A stretch of 64,000 nt of DNA from an uncultured Paracoccaceae bacterium (GCA_947503965.1 CANNFU010000002.1:186001-250000); one strand, 5' to 3'. Counted from the first letter of the stretch, positions 1 through 8,425 are shown. Notes: generated by a model from the letters alone, not told the origin. Made by a program: numbers and translations.

Positions 1-1122
1 CCACGCTTTCACGAGGCCGCATGCGGGCAGCCTTGCCTGAACCTTGACGCATGGGCGATGACGCCTGACCGCATCAAGGCGCTTGCCGCGGGGTCCGACC
101 CGCTGATCATCGAGGGCGCGATGGGTCTTTTCGATGGTGCCCCGCCTGACAGCAAAGGGGCGACAGCGGATCTGGCCCGGATCCTCGGGTTGCCTGTGGT
201 GCTGGTTGTCGATGCCGCAAAGATGGCCGGTTCCGTCGCGCCCTTGGTCAAAGGTTTCATGGATTATGATCCGCGCGTCAGGATTGCCGGGGTCATCCTG
301 AACAATGTCGGCTCTGCCCGCCATGAAACAATGCTGCGGCACGCCCTGTCAGGGATCACGATTTTTGGCGTGCTGCCCCGCAATCCCGCGCTCGCCCAGC
401 CTTCACGCCATCTTGGACTGGTTCAGGCGCAAGAACGCGATGATCTGCTGGCCTTTCTGGATCAGGCAGCGGATCTGGTATCTGAAACCATCGACATCAC
501 CGCCTTGCTCGGGACTGATGAGACCGCATTGAAGCCACAGCAAAGCCAGAGGATCGCACCACCGGCCCAACGGATTGCAATTGCAGAGGATGCGGCATTT
601 GCTTTCACCTATCCGCATATCCTGTCTGATTGGCGCGCTGCGGGTGCGCAGATCAGTTTTTTCTCGCCGCTGGCAAATGAAGCACCAGCGGATGCTGATT
701 TCATGTATCTTCCGGGCGGTTATCCAGAGCTGTATGCAGGCCGTCTGGCGAATAACTCGGTCTTTCTTGACGGCTTACGCAGCACAAATGCGACGATATA
801 TGGGGAATGCGGCGGATACATGGTTCTGGGGGACACCCTGACAGACGTAGACGGGGTCATCCACCGCATGGCCGGTCTGCTGCCGCTTCAGACATCCTTT
901 GCGGATCGCAAACTGCATCTGGGCTACCGGTCATTGCGCGCAACCAAGGGACCTTTCACGGGGCAATGGACCGGGCATGAATTCCACTATGCCACGACGC
1001 AACGCGCGGATGGCACCCCGCTTTTTGACGCCACCGATGCCGAAGGGGCCAACCTGTCCCCCATGGGCTTGATCCAGAACAATGTCTCCGGCTCTTTCGC
1101 CCATATCATCGACGCCGGATGA
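1..1122 (+). CDS. cobB: Cobyrinate a,c-diamide synthase, 5'-truncated by the window
   Basis: Glutamine-dependent amidation of cobyrinic acid side chains a and c in aerobic cobalamin synthesis (cytoplasmic, ATP-using). The reading frame is open from the first base, so the start and the ATP-binding P-loop lie upstream; an in-frame ATG at 58 is internal, because the residues before it (ending NLDAWAM) fit the family. The first visible part is the dethiobiotin-synthetase-like domain (EGAMGLFDG). The C-terminal class I glutamine amidotransferase domain has its nucleophile in ECGGYM (codon 270 of the visible part) and a late His in HEFHYATT. The stop is at 1120-1122. The product fits a cell that makes B12, which NrdJ in this window needs. 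Function is confident; only the start is missing. Confidence 0.93.
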   Translation, partial: PRFHEAACGQPCLNLDAWAMTPDRIKALAAGSDPLIIEGAMGLFDGAPPDSKGATADLARILGLPVVLVVDAAKMAGSVAPLVKGFMDYDPRVRIAGVILNNVGSARHETMLRHALSGITIFGVLPRNPALAQPSRHLGLVQAQERDDLLAFLDQAADLVSETIDITALLGTDETALKPQQSQRIAPPAQRIAIAEDAAFAFTYPHILSDWRAAGAQISFFSPLANEAPADADFMYLPGGYPELYAGRLANNSVFLDGLRSTNATIYGECGGYMVLGDTLTDVDGVIHRMAGLLPLQTSFADRKLHLGYRSLRATKGPFTGQWTGHEFHYATTQRADGTPLFDATDAEGANLSPMGLIQNNVSGSFAHIIDAG

Positions 1123-1164
1123 TCACCCATTGCAAGCAATGACGCGCGGGCGTACCGATACGAC

Positions 1165-2379
1165 ATGACCTATACCGACGATACGCGCGCGAAACGCAAT
1201 GTTGCCGTTCTGGTGATGGCGCAGGCAATTCTGGGTGCGCAATTACCGATGATCTTTGTGATCGGCGGCCTTGCAGGCAGCCAACTGGCAACCAATCCGT
1301 GCCTTGCGACGCTACCCATTTCATTCATCGTCTTCGGGTCGATGACAACGGCCCCCTGGATCAGTCCGCTGATGCAGCGCAATGGCCGCAGATTCGGGTT
1401 CTTTCTTGGGGCCTTTGCGGGGGCAACAGGTGCCTTGGTGGCTGCTTACGGGCTATATACAAGTTCGTTCATCATGCTCTTGGCCGGATCATATCTGACC
1501 GGTATCTATATGTCTGCGCAGGGTTTTTACCGGTTTGCTGCGACTGACACCGCGTCTGAAGCCTTCCGGCCCAAGGCGATTTCTTATGTCATGGCAGGTG
1601 GTTTGCTGTCAGCCATTGTCGGCCCGCAACTCAACAAACTGGTGCAGGACGCATTTGTTGTGCCTTTTCTTGGGACTTATGTCGCTATCGCGGTCCTGAA
1701 CCTTGTCGGCATGCTCTTGTTCTTCTTTCTGGACCTTCCCAAAGGCAGCAAGTCAGAGCCGGAAACCACCGTGATCAAGGGCCGCAGCCGGCGGGAATTG
1801 CTGCGTGATCCGCGCATCGTCGTGGCTATCATTTGCGGCATGGTATCATATTCGCTGATGAACCTTGTCATGACCTCCACCCCGCTTGCCGTGGTCGGTT
1901 GCGGCTTTACGACCAACAATGCCAATGACATCGTGTCGGCCCATGTGCTGGCCATGTTTGCGCCGTCCTTTTTCACCGGTCATCTGATCGCGCGGTTCGG
2001 CGTCGAAAAGATCGTGTCGACAGGGCTTGCCATCCTGGCCCTTGCCGGGGTTGTCGCACTATCCGGTGTCACGTTGACGAACTTTTATCTCGCTCTGATT
2101 CTGTTGGGCCTTGGCTGGAACTTTGGCTTTATCGGGGCCACAACCATGCTGGCAGGCGCACATCGCCCCGAAGAGCGCGGTGTCGTGCAGGGCATGAACG
2201 ATATGGTTGTGTTCGGGATGGTGACGGTTGCATCGCTCGCCTCGGGCGGGCTGATGAATTGTTCGGGCAGTTCCGCAGTTGAAGGTTGGAGTGCTGTGAA
2301 CCTTGCGATGGTGCCGTTCCTGGTGCTGGCCGGTGGTTCGCTGATCTGGCTGGTGCGTCAGCCAAAGGTCACCGTTTAG
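1165..2379 (+). CDS. Major facilitator superfamily transporter
   Basis: A 404-residue inner-membrane protein with about twelve hydrophobic segments and the usual MFS layout: two six-helix halves joined by a charged loop near residues 190-215 (KGSKSEPETTVIKGRSRREL). The loop after TM2 has the basic pattern RNGRRFG, like the MFS motif A position. The substrate cannot be told from sequence; it looks like the YfcJ/YnfM-type drug/sugar branch without a known ligand. It starts 42 bases after cobB on the same strand, but no strong ribosome site is visible before the ATG. Its last four bases overlap the end of the convergent gene at 2376. It could be a cobalamin-pathway-linked transporter by position only, which is weak evidence. 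Confidence 0.85.
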   Translation: MTYTDDTRAKRNVAVLVMAQAILGAQLPMIFVIGGLAGSQLATNPCLATLPISFIVFGSMTTAPWISPLMQRNGRRFGFFLGAFAGATGALVAAYGLYTSSFIMLLAGSYLTGIYMSAQGFYRFAATDTASEAFRPKAISYVMAGGLLSAIVGPQLNKLVQDAFVVPFLGTYVAIAVLNLVGMLLFFFLDLPKGSKSEPETTVIKGRSRRELLRDPRIVVAIICGMVSYSLMNLVMTSTPLAVVGCGFTTNNANDIVSAHVLAMFAPSFFTGHLIARFGVEKIVSTGLAILALAGVVALSGVTLTNFYLALILLGLGWNFGFIGATTMLAGAHRPEERGVVQGMNDMVVFGMVTVASLASGGLMNCSGSSAVEGWSAVNLAMVPFLVLAGGSLIWLVRQPKVTV

Positions 2380-3143
2380 ACCCACCAGCCCCGCAACGAC
2401 ACATTCATAAAGCGCAGCCGGTCCTGAAGCGGGCCAGGTTCCAGCCCGGCCTGCACAACCGCGTTCGGTTCCTTGGCAACATGCGCGAGCGTGGGCTTTG
2501 CATTATAGCCAGCGATCAGCGCCGCCGATGCGGCCTTTGACACTGTTTTGCGCGCCGCACTTGCCGCGGCCCGGTTTGATTGCGCCTTTTGCGCCAGTTC
2601 CTGCACGCCCTCGCGCGATCCATCGACCAAGGGTTTGCGACCACGCTCTTCCAACGCCGGGATTGCCCGGAACCAGTTGGCGATCCCGACGCCATAGGCA
2701 AAATCACGCACTGTTTGCTCTGCCGTATCGCCAAGCAATCGCGCGGCGGTCCACATCAGATGACCCGAGGTTGCATTGATGTAGTCATCAAGATGGGCTG
2801 CATCCTCGAACGCATCTTTGTAGATGTCCCAGCGACGCGCGGCGATCAGGCTGTCCAGCAAGGCAGCGCCATCGGCGTCAAGAATCGCGGCCACTGCATC
2901 AACCACTTCATGTTTGCGCACCGGACCGCCCTGTTTGATCTCTTCCAATGCATCGCGCCACCATTGCAGGCGCATTTCGGCGATCATGGGTTCTTCGGTG
3001 ACCCATGGTGCGCGGCTGACCTCAATATTGAAGGCATAAAGTGGAAACAGGATGCGGCGGGCCGGGACCGGCGCAACCATCGTGGCGCGGAACCGCTCCG
3101 GATCGGCCCGTTGGACTAGTGCCGCACAGGCGGCCAGGCTCAT
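2376..3143 (-). CDS. Squalene/phytoene-synthase-fold protein, probably non-catalytic
   Basis: A 255-residue protein of the squalene/phytoene synthase fold. It has the family's helical pattern (LYAFNIEVSRAPWV at 36-49, MRLQWWRDAL at about 57-66, NATSGHLMWTAARLLG in the middle). The two Asp-rich motifs that bind prenyl diphosphate and Mg in true synthases are missing: the second reads NWFRAIPALEERGRKPL where synthases have an RDxxED-like stretch. This resembles the mitochondrial complex I assembly factor NDUFAF6, which belongs to the same family and is also degenerate. A role in respiratory complex assembly is therefore an inference. Its ATG overlaps the cimA stop (ATGA at 3140-3143), so it is translated from the cysS-cimA transcript. 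Confidence 0.8.
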   Translation of the reverse strand: MSLAACAALVQRADPERFRATMVAPVPARRILFPLYAFNIEVSRAPWVTEEPMIAEMRLQWWRDALEEIKQGGPVRKHEVVDAVAAILDADGAALLDSLIAARRWDIYKDAFEDAAHLDDYINATSGHLMWTAARLLGDTAEQTVRDFAYGVGIANWFRAIPALEERGRKPLVDGSREGVQELAQKAQSNRAAASAARKTVSKAASAALIAGYNAKPTLAHVAKEPNAVVQAGLEPGPLQDRLRFMNVSLRGWWV

Positions 3144-4759
3144 GGCGTGGCCCCGTCCCGGATCAGTTTCCAGTTGATCGCATCAACCAGCGCGCCAAAG
3201 GACGCATCCACAATATTGGCGCTGACGCCCACGGTCGACCAACGCCGCCCCTGCCCGTCTTCGCTGTCGATGATAACGCGGGTCACGGCCTCGGTCCCGC
3301 CATTGGTGATGCGGACCTTGAAATCAACAAGGCGCATGTCGTCGATGATATCCTGATAAGGGCCGAGATCCTTAGACAGCGCACGACTAAGCGCGTTGAC
3401 CGGCCCCTGGTCTGACCCATCCTCGCCCAGGCTTTCGCTGACATTCAGAACCTTCTTTCCATTCACCTTGGTCACAACCACCGCTTCGGACAGCGACACC
3501 ATCTGGTTGCGCTTGTTCTTGCGCCGTTCCACCGTCACCCGGTAGCGTTTGACCTCAAAGAACTCGGGCAAAAGCCCCAGCTCTTCGCGGGCGAGCAGTT
3601 CAAAACTGGCTTGCGCTGTATCGTAGGAATAGCCCTGCGCTTCTTTCTCTTTGATCCGCTCGACGATCCGGGGCAATGCCGGATTGTCGAGCTCGACCGT
3701 GATACCTGCATCGGCAAGCCGGGCTTTCAGGTTCGATTGCCCGGCCTGATTGGACATCGGCACAATGCGGGTATTGCCGACCGCTGCCGGGTCCACATGC
3801 TCATAGGTGCTGGGATCTTTGGCGATGGCACTGGCATGCAATCCCGATTTATGCGCAAAGGCCGACGCCCCGACATAGGGGGCCTGCTTGGCTGGCACCC
3901 GGTTCAGGATATCGTCAAGCATGCGGGACGCCTTGCGCAGCCCCTGCAAGGCATCTGGCGTCACCCCGACCGCAAACCGGCTGGCAAACGGCTCTTTCAG
4001 CATCAGCGTCGGGATCAGTGTTGTGAGATTCGCATTGCCGCAACGCTCGCCCAAGCCATTCAATGTTCCTTGCACCTGACGCACGCCCGCCAACACGGCG
4101 GCCAGCGTGTTGGCGACCGCATTTTCCGTGTCATTATGTGTATGGATCGCCAGATGATCACCGGGAACGCCGCTGGCAATCACCTCTGTCACGATCCTTT
4201 CAACCTCATGCGGCAATACACCGCCATTGGTGTCACACAGCACAATCCAACGGGCGCCAGCATCATAGGCCGCTTGGATCGCCTCAAGCGCGTAGTCGGG
4301 ATTGGCCTTGTAGCCGTCAAAGAAATGTTCCGCATCAAACAGCCCTTCTCGGCCGTGCTCGCTGATATGGGCAAAGCTGGCGCGGATGTTCGCGGTATTC
4401 TCCTCAAGCGATACGCCAAGTGCGGTGGTCACATGGAAATCATGCGCCTTGCCGACCAGACAGACAGCAGACGTGCCTGCATTCATCACCGCCGCCAGCA
4501 CGTCATCATTCGCGGCCGACCGTCCAGCGCGTTTCGTCATGCCAAAGGCGGTAAAGGTAGCGGTCGTCTTCGGCGGGTTGGCGAAGAACTCTGTGTCCGT
4601 GGGATTTGCCCCGGGCCAGCCACCTTCGATATAATCAAGACCAAGCCCATCCAGAACGGCAGCGATCTGATGCTTTTCTGTGGCCGAGAACTGAACACCC
4701 TGCGTCTGCGCGCCGTCACGCAGCGTGGTGTCGAAAAGATAAAGCCGTTCTTTCACCAT
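3140..4759 (-). CDS. cimA: (R)-citramalate synthase
   Basis: Condenses pyruvate and acetyl-CoA to citramalate, the threonine-independent entry to isoleucine. The start at 4759 gives 539 residues, the normal length; an upstream in-frame ATG at 4909 would read through two palindromes and the end of cysS. Near the N-terminus is LFDTTLRDGAQTQG (residues 8-21), the metal/substrate motif of the HMGL/isopropylmalate synthase family. HTHNDTENAVAN and NGLGERCGNANL follow in the barrel. The C-terminal third is the LeuA-type regulatory domain (NGGTEAVTRVIIDSEDG), which suggests feedback control. A GGGGTG ribosome site lies just before the ATG, directly behind a palindrome. It sits between cysS and the squalene-synthase-like gene in one minus-strand unit. 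Confidence 0.95.
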   Translation of the reverse strand: MVKERLYLFDTTLRDGAQTQGVQFSATEKHQIAAVLDGLGLDYIEGGWPGANPTDTEFFANPPKTTATFTAFGMTKRAGRSAANDDVLAAVMNAGTSAVCLVGKAHDFHVTTALGVSLEENTANIRASFAHISEHGREGLFDAEHFFDGYKANPDYALEAIQAAYDAGARWIVLCDTNGGVLPHEVERIVTEVIASGVPGDHLAIHTHNDTENAVANTLAAVLAGVRQVQGTLNGLGERCGNANLTTLIPTLMLKEPFASRFAVGVTPDALQGLRKASRMLDDILNRVPAKQAPYVGASAFAHKSGLHASAIAKDPSTYEHVDPAAVGNTRIVPMSNQAGQSNLKARLADAGITVELDNPALPRIVERIKEKEAQGYSYDTAQASFELLAREELGLLPEFFEVKRYRVTVERRKNKRNQMVSLSEAVVVTKVNGKKVLNVSESLGEDGSDQGPVNALSRALSKDLGPYQDIIDDMRLVDFKVRITNGGTEAVTRVIIDSEDGQGRRWSTVGVSANIVDASFGALVDAINWKLIRDGATP

Positions 4760-4770
4760 GCCGCACCCCA

Positions 4771-4792
4771 CAAAATTTTGGCCAAAATTTTG
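4771..4792. repeat. Perfect 22-base palindrome before cimA
   Basis: Two copies of CAAAATTTTG are separated by GC, making a perfect palindrome. It lies in the cysS-cimA gap, about 12 bases upstream of the cimA start and immediately before its ribosome site. It could be a protein operator, an RNA hairpin that affects cimA translation, or part of the paired-hairpin element with 4800-4824. Confidence 0.8.
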
Positions 4793-4799
4793 CCGACGC

Positions 4800-4824
4800 G
4801 AGAATTTTCGTGACGAAAATTCTC
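4800..4824. repeat. Hairpin repeat at the cysS 3' end
   Basis: GAGAATTTTCG, a three-base loop TGA, then CGAAAATTCTC: perfect 11-base arms. It ends two bases short of the cysS stop codon on the minus strand. The same design (arm ending TTTCG, three-base loop, CGAAA) recurs at 24006-24065 after nrdJ, so this is a dispersed repeat. It may work as a transcript 3'-end hairpin or processing site. Confidence 0.8.
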
Positions 4825-4826
4825 CA

Positions 4827-6260
4827 TCACAACGCCCCCAGCTTGGCCGCATCAAAATCGGGACCGACTGTCCAGGTCGCTTGTCCCCCGACATCGGTGA
4901 CCTGCACACCGGCCGCCGTCAGGATATCGCGCACCTCGTCCGCGCGCGCCCAGTCCTTGGCCGCGCGCGCAGCCGCGCGATCCGCAAGCAGCGCATCAAC
5001 ACGCTGCGCAATCTCGGGGGCGACCGCATTGCCCGCCTCGCCGCCATCGAACGCAGGAATCGCGGCCCAGTCGTTGACCAAACCCAGCATCGCCAGCCCA
5101 TGGGCAAATCCGGCAAGCGCGACCGGCGTCTTGCCTTTGGCAAGAACGTGCAGCCGTGCCAAAGCGCCGGGCGTATTCAGATCGTTGGCAAGCACCCCGA
5201 TGAATTCCGCATCCGGTTGCCATTTGCCATCGGCCTGCAACGCGTCAATCAAATCAGGACCAAACCCATGCCCATGCAGTATCCCGTACCATTTCCGCAA
5301 GGTGCCATCGGCCTCTTCCCGGCGCTTTTCGGTCCAGTCCATCGTCTTGCCGTAATGGGTACCCAGCATGACAAGGCGGATCACCTCGCCCGGAATGCCC
5401 TGATCCAGCAAGTCCCGGATCGTAAAGAAATTGCCCAGCGATTTGGACATCTTCTTGCCCTCGACCTGCAGCATTTCATTATGGACCCAATAGCGCGCGA
5501 ATTCGCCCGTGGGATGCGCGCAGGCCGATTGCGCGATCTCGTTTTCATGATGCGGGAATTGCAGATCATTGCCGCCGCCATGAATATCGAAACTCTCGCC
5601 CAGCAATTCATGCGCCATGGCCGAGCATTCGATATGCCAGCCCGGACGACCATATCCCCATGGGCTGTCCCAGCCTGGCTGCCCATCGCCCGATGGCTTC
5701 CACAGCACGAAATCCATCGGATTGCGTTTATAAGGCGCGACCTCGACCCGGGCACCGGCGATCATGTCGTCGATGGACCGGCCCGACAGCTTGCCATAAT
5801 CGGCATAGCTCTCGACAGCGAACAGGACATGCCCATCGGCGGCGTAAGCATGACCCTTGGCAACCAGATCGGCGATCATCGCGATCATCGGGGCGATGAA
5901 TGCAGTTGCCCGTGGCTCGTGCGTGGGCCGCAAAGCCCCCAGCGCATCCATATCGTCGTGATACCAACCGACGGTTTCAGCTGTGATATCCCCGATCTCG
6001 CGCCCGCTTTCCGCCGCCCGCGCGTTGATCTTGTCATCCACATCGGTGATGTTGCGCACATAGGTTACATGGGCGTCACCATAGACATGGCGCAGCAACC
6101 GAAACAGTACATCAAACAGCAGCACATTGCGGGAATTCCCCAGATGCGCCCGGTCATAAACCGTCGGCCCGCACAGATACATGCGCACATTTGCGGGGTC
6201 GATGGGAACGAAATCCTCGCGTTTGCGGGTTTTCGTATTCTGGAGCCGGATAGTGGTCAT
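4827..6260 (-). CDS. cysS: Cysteinyl-tRNA synthetase
   Basis: Charges tRNA-Cys with cysteine (class I aminoacyl-tRNA synthetase). The 477 residues match the family length. The Zn-site Cys is in [10 protein letters not shown] (C30) and the HIGH-type motif is HLGN (39-42). [14 protein letters not shown] and [17 protein letters not shown] follow, and the KMSKS motif is intact in [10 protein letters not shown]. The C-terminal anticodon-binding region includes [17 protein letters not shown]. The start at 6260 ([15 protein letters not shown]) is the standard N-terminus. It is the first gene of the cysS-cimA-squalene-like unit. The 171 bases upstream hold no gene that I can see. Confidence 0.97.
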   Translation of the reverse strand: MTTIRLQNTKTRKREDFVPIDPANVRMYLCGPTVYDRAHLGNSRNVLLFDVLFRLLRHVYGDAHVTYVRNITDVDDKINARAAESGREIGDITAETVGWYHDDMDALGALRPTHEPRATAFIAPMIAMIADLVAKGHAYAADGHVLFAVESYADYGKLSGRSIDDMIAGARVEVAPYKRNPMDFVLWKPSGDGQPGWDSPWGYGRPGWHIECSAMAHELLGESFDIHGGGNDLQFPHHENEIAQSACAHPTGEFARYWVHNEMLQVEGKKMSKSLGNFFTIRDLLDQGIPGEVIRLVMLGTHYGKTMDWTEKRREEADGTLRKWYGILHGHGFGPDLIDALQADGKWQPDAEFIGVLANDLNTPGALARLHVLAKGKTPVALAGFAHGLAMLGLVNDWAAIPAFDGGEAGNAVAPEIAQRVDALLADRAAARAAKDWARADEVRDILTAAGVQVTDVGGQATWTVGPDFDAAKLGAL

Positions 6261-6431
6261 GATGCCTCACGCGTACGGGTTGCGCCGCGGGCTTATCAAG
6301 TTCAGTTCTGTTGTGAAACGTGAAAGAGCAACCCGCGACAGATGTCAGCAGATAATAATGCAGCAGGTAATGATGCAGATGCTCTTCATATCGCTTCGAT
6401 AGCAGTCAAAGCGGATCAGGTCCAGCGACAA

Positions 6432-6815
6432 TCAATCCTGAACGATCACCGCATCCTCGATATCGGTCGTGCGTGGCTTTTGTCCGGTGCGGCGTTCAAA
6501 CACCCACGCACGCTGTGCGGCCTGATGGGCCAGTTCTGCCTCGCGCATGAATTCTTCGCGGCGCAATTCGGCGGCCGATTTCTGCGGCTTTGCCTGCGCG
6601 TAAAGCTGCGCCACATCTGGCCGGACCTGCACCTTGGGCTTTTCGGCAAGCCGAGCCATGATCACCGAATGGGCTGCCGCATCAGTCTGCAACACTGGGC
6701 GTCGCCGTTCGCGGCCCGCCGCCCAGCCGCCACCGCGCATGGCCCGGTCTTCCTGACGCCGGCCAACGGTTCGGTCCGATGCCCGTCTTGATCCCACTAT
6801 TTCTGCAAATCGCAT
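6432..6815 (-). CDS. Hypothetical basic, helical protein
   Basis: A 127-residue protein that I do not recognise. The chosen start at 6815 (MRFAEIVGSRRAS) stops the gene running under the divergent yjbR-like gene; the open frame continues to 7241 but would then fully overlap that gene. The first third is rich in Arg. The C-terminal half is a probable amphipathic helix rich in Ala, Glu and Arg (ELRREEFMREAELAHQAAQR) and ends acidic (TTDIEDAVIVQD). No signal peptide or membrane segment is visible. It lies 171 bases upstream of cysS on the same strand and could share its transcript. The promoter would be in the AT-rich gap 6880-6930. Confidence 0.6.
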   Translation of the reverse strand: MRFAEIVGSRRASDRTVGRRQEDRAMRGGGWAAGRERRRPVLQTDAAAHSVIMARLAEKPKVQVRPDVAQLYAQAKPQKSAAELRREEFMREAELAHQAAQRAWVFERRTGQKPRTTDIEDAVIVQD

Positions 6816-6977
6816 CGGTTTGTCCCGGTTCCACGCGCCTTCATTTTCTTGCAACAGCAATATCAATTCCCCGACCGGAAATCCTCTATTTTGATAACAA
6901 TTGGTTAACCTCCTCGCTAGGTATTTGCCCGGAATACCGATCTTCGCTACCGTCCAATCCGAAGGGGGTTTCATTCC

Positions 6978-7316
6978 GTGACACGCCAGATAATCGACCA
7001 GATCTGCGCCCAAATGCCAGGTGCCACCGCGTCCGATCCCACGACCGAGCTGGACAGCTGGAAGGTGGGTGGCAAGATGTTTGCCTGTTTCGGCGACCGG
7101 ATCGATGGGGTTTGCGTCAAGACAGACAGCGTCGATACCGCGCAAATGCTGATTGACGCCGGGGCCGCGACCAAAGCCCCCTATTTTCATAAAAGCTGGG
7201 TTCTGGTCAGCTTCGGCGCTGACCAAGATGAACTGCAACACAGGATTGCGACATCCTATGAGATCGTTCGGCGCGGCCTGCCCAAGAAGGTACAGGCCGC
7301 ACTGGATCAGGCATAG
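6978..7316 (+). CDS. MmcQ/YjbR family protein
   Basis: A 112-residue protein of the MmcQ/YjbR family (CyaY-like fold; function still general, often called DNA-binding). It starts with GTG at 6978, supported by an excellent GAAGGGGG ribosome site nine bases upstream. Family landmarks are WKVGGKMFACFGDRIDGVCVK (residues 28-48), the stretch APYFHKSWVLVSF, and a C-terminal SYEIVRRGLPKK. It is divergent from the hypothetical gene at 6815 and convergent, with a ten-base overlap, with the VOC gene that ends at 7307. No operon partner is seen. Confidence 0.88.
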   Translation: MTRQIIDQICAQMPGATASDPTTELDSWKVGGKMFACFGDRIDGVCVKTDSVDTAQMLIDAGAATKAPYFHKSWVLVSFGADQDELQHRIATSYEIVRRGLPKKVQAALDQA

Positions 7317-7696
7317 CTGATCACCTCGAACTCAATTCCGTCAGCGTCATGAAAGTAAAACCGCCGCCCCGGTTCGTAGTTGGCATGGCTATGCGCCTTC
7401 AGGCCCAATGCCTGCACCTTGGCTTCGACATCATCCAGATCATCCACCAAAACACCCACATGGTTCATCGCACCACGGGTCTGATAACTGGCATCCGCCT
7501 TTGGTACAGTTTGATCGGGATCAGATCCTGAATAGATGGCGATATAGCTGTCATCGGTTCCGACATGCATCGTGTACCCCGCGCCTGCCATAGCCGACCC
7601 TTCCCACCGTGTTTTCCAGCCAAAAAGATCGGCCAGCATGGCAGCCGTCCTTTTGGGGTCCGATACGGTGATATTCACATGTTCAAGCTGGGCCAT
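7307..7696 (-). CDS. VOC-family (glyoxalase-fold) protein, SoxR-box associated
   Basis: A 129-residue vicinal-oxygen-chelate protein with two beta-alpha-beta-beta-beta units. Likely metal ligands are the His in LEHVNITVSD near the N-terminus, the His in MNHVGVLVDD and the Glu in IEFEVISYA at the C-terminus. Members are glyoxalases, dioxygenases or resistance proteins; the substrate cannot be told here. The start at 7696 has a good AAGGGAG site. It follows the 57-residue gene (stop 7699) by two bases, so the pair is one operon driven from the promoter with the SoxR box at 7916-7933. That points to induction by redox-cycling compounds or superoxide. A detoxification role is an inference from context. 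Confidence 0.9.
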   Translation of the reverse strand: MAQLEHVNITVSDPKRTAAMLADLFGWKTRWEGSAMAGAGYTMHVGTDDSYIAIYSGSDPDQTVPKADASYQTRGAMNHVGVLVDDLDDVEAKVQALGLKAHSHANYEPGRRFYFHDADGIEFEVISYA

Positions 7697-7698
7697 GA

Positions 7699-7872
7699 TC
7701 AGGCTCCCTTTCTTTTCTGAAACCATTTCGCGATGGCACCGCGTTTGCGCACAGGTGCTTGCGTGCGGAAACACCCGCAATCAAGGTCGTGCCCCCATCC
7801 CAATCCGTCACGTTTGAGCGCGGCAAGCGCCTCTGGGTTTGCGCAGTATCTGACAGTTGCCGATCTGGTCAT
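7699..7872 (-). CDS. 57-residue Cys-containing protein, first gene of the SoxR-box operon
   Basis: A short reading frame of 57 codons starting MTRSATVRYCANPEAL and ending AKWFQKRKGA. It has a strong AGAGGAG site 6-8 bases before the ATG at 7870-7872. It holds three Cys, one in VRYCANPEALAAL and two in DCGCF, which could bind metal or respond to redox state. The C-terminus is basic. No membrane segment or signal peptide is seen. It ends two bases before the VOC gene and begins 43 bases from the SoxR box shared with soxR. I do not recognise the family. Coding is supported by the ribosome site, the tight coupling to the next gene and the GC-rich codon pattern; function is unknown. Confidence 0.7.
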   Translation of the reverse strand: MTRSATVRYCANPEALAALKRDGLGWGHDLDCGCFRTQAPVRKRGAIAKWFQKRKGA

Positions 7873-7915
7873 TGGAAATCTCCTCTTTCTCTGTATCGCC
7901 GAATCTGTTGTAATT

Positions 7916-7933
7916 TCTCAAGTTCACTTGAGG
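7916..7933. promoter_or_regulatory. SoxR box
   Basis: An 18-base near-perfect palindrome, TCTCAAGT-TC-ACTTGAGG, between the divergent soxR and small-protein genes. It closely matches the enterobacterial SoxR site as I recall it (CCTCAAGT/ACTTGAGG half sites). Leftward, TTTACC and TACAAC flank it with a 19-base spacer, the long spacer typical of MerR-family-activated promoters. A similar 19-base arrangement (TTGTAA, GTAAAG) exists rightward. SoxR probably activates the small-protein/VOC operon and may also affect its own gene. Confidence 0.85.
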
Positions 7934-7948
7934 TAAAGGGATTTCTTC

Positions 7949-8392
7949 ATGGCGCAGGGATTAAGCATTGGCGACCTGGCAGATCGGACCGGTTTGGCGG
8001 TTTCCGCAATCCGGTTTTATGAAACCCATGACATCGTCAAACCTGTGCGCAATCAGGGTGGCCACCGCCGTTACGGACGTGCCGACATTCGCAGATTGTC
8101 CTTTGTCATGGCCGCGCAGAAACTGGGGTTTTCACTGGCCGAAATCGCCCCGCATCTGCGCGCGCTACCCGATCACAAGGCCCCGACCAAGGCCGACTGG
8201 ACCCGCATCAGCAAGCAATTCCGCAAAGACATCGACGCACGCATCGCCGCGCTAGAGGAACTGCGCGACAAGCTGGACGGATGTATCGGTTGCGGGTGTC
8301 TGAGCCTTGAGGCCTGCGCGCTTTACAATCCAGCCGATGTAAAGGCGAAAGACGGCACCGGTCCACAAAACCTGACCAAGCTACCGGCTTGA
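7949..8392 (+). CDS. soxR: Redox-sensitive transcriptional activator SoxR
   Basis: A MerR-family dimeric activator whose [2Fe-2S] cluster senses redox-cycling drugs and superoxide. It has 147 residues. The N-terminal winged HTH reads LSIGDLADRTGLAVSAIRFY with the wing NQGGHRRYGRADIRRL. A long dimer helix spans about 82-108. The cluster motif is CIGCGC-x5-C (Cys 112, 115, 117, 123), identical in spacing to E. coli SoxR, followed by the shared tail YNP...GTG. It is transcribed away from the 57-residue/VOC operon across a SoxR box. That neighbour set is the likely direct regulon; no SoxS is present, as usual outside enterics. Confidence 0.95.
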   Translation: MAQGLSIGDLADRTGLAVSAIRFYETHDIVKPVRNQGGHRRYGRADIRRLSFVMAAQKLGFSLAEIAPHLRALPDHKAPTKADWTRISKQFRKDIDARIAALEELRDKLDGCIGCGCLSLEACALYNPADVKAKDGTGPQNLTKLPA

Positions 8393-8425
8393 CTTTGGTT
8401 AGGCTTCGCCGTTCCTCTGCGCTGC

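Noticed and set aside
4758..6323. A 521-codon plus-strand open frame opposite cysS
   Set aside because: It is antisense to an intact cysS with all motifs; composition (His, Arg, Gln, Ile rich) is that of a reverse-strand shadow in GC-rich DNA.
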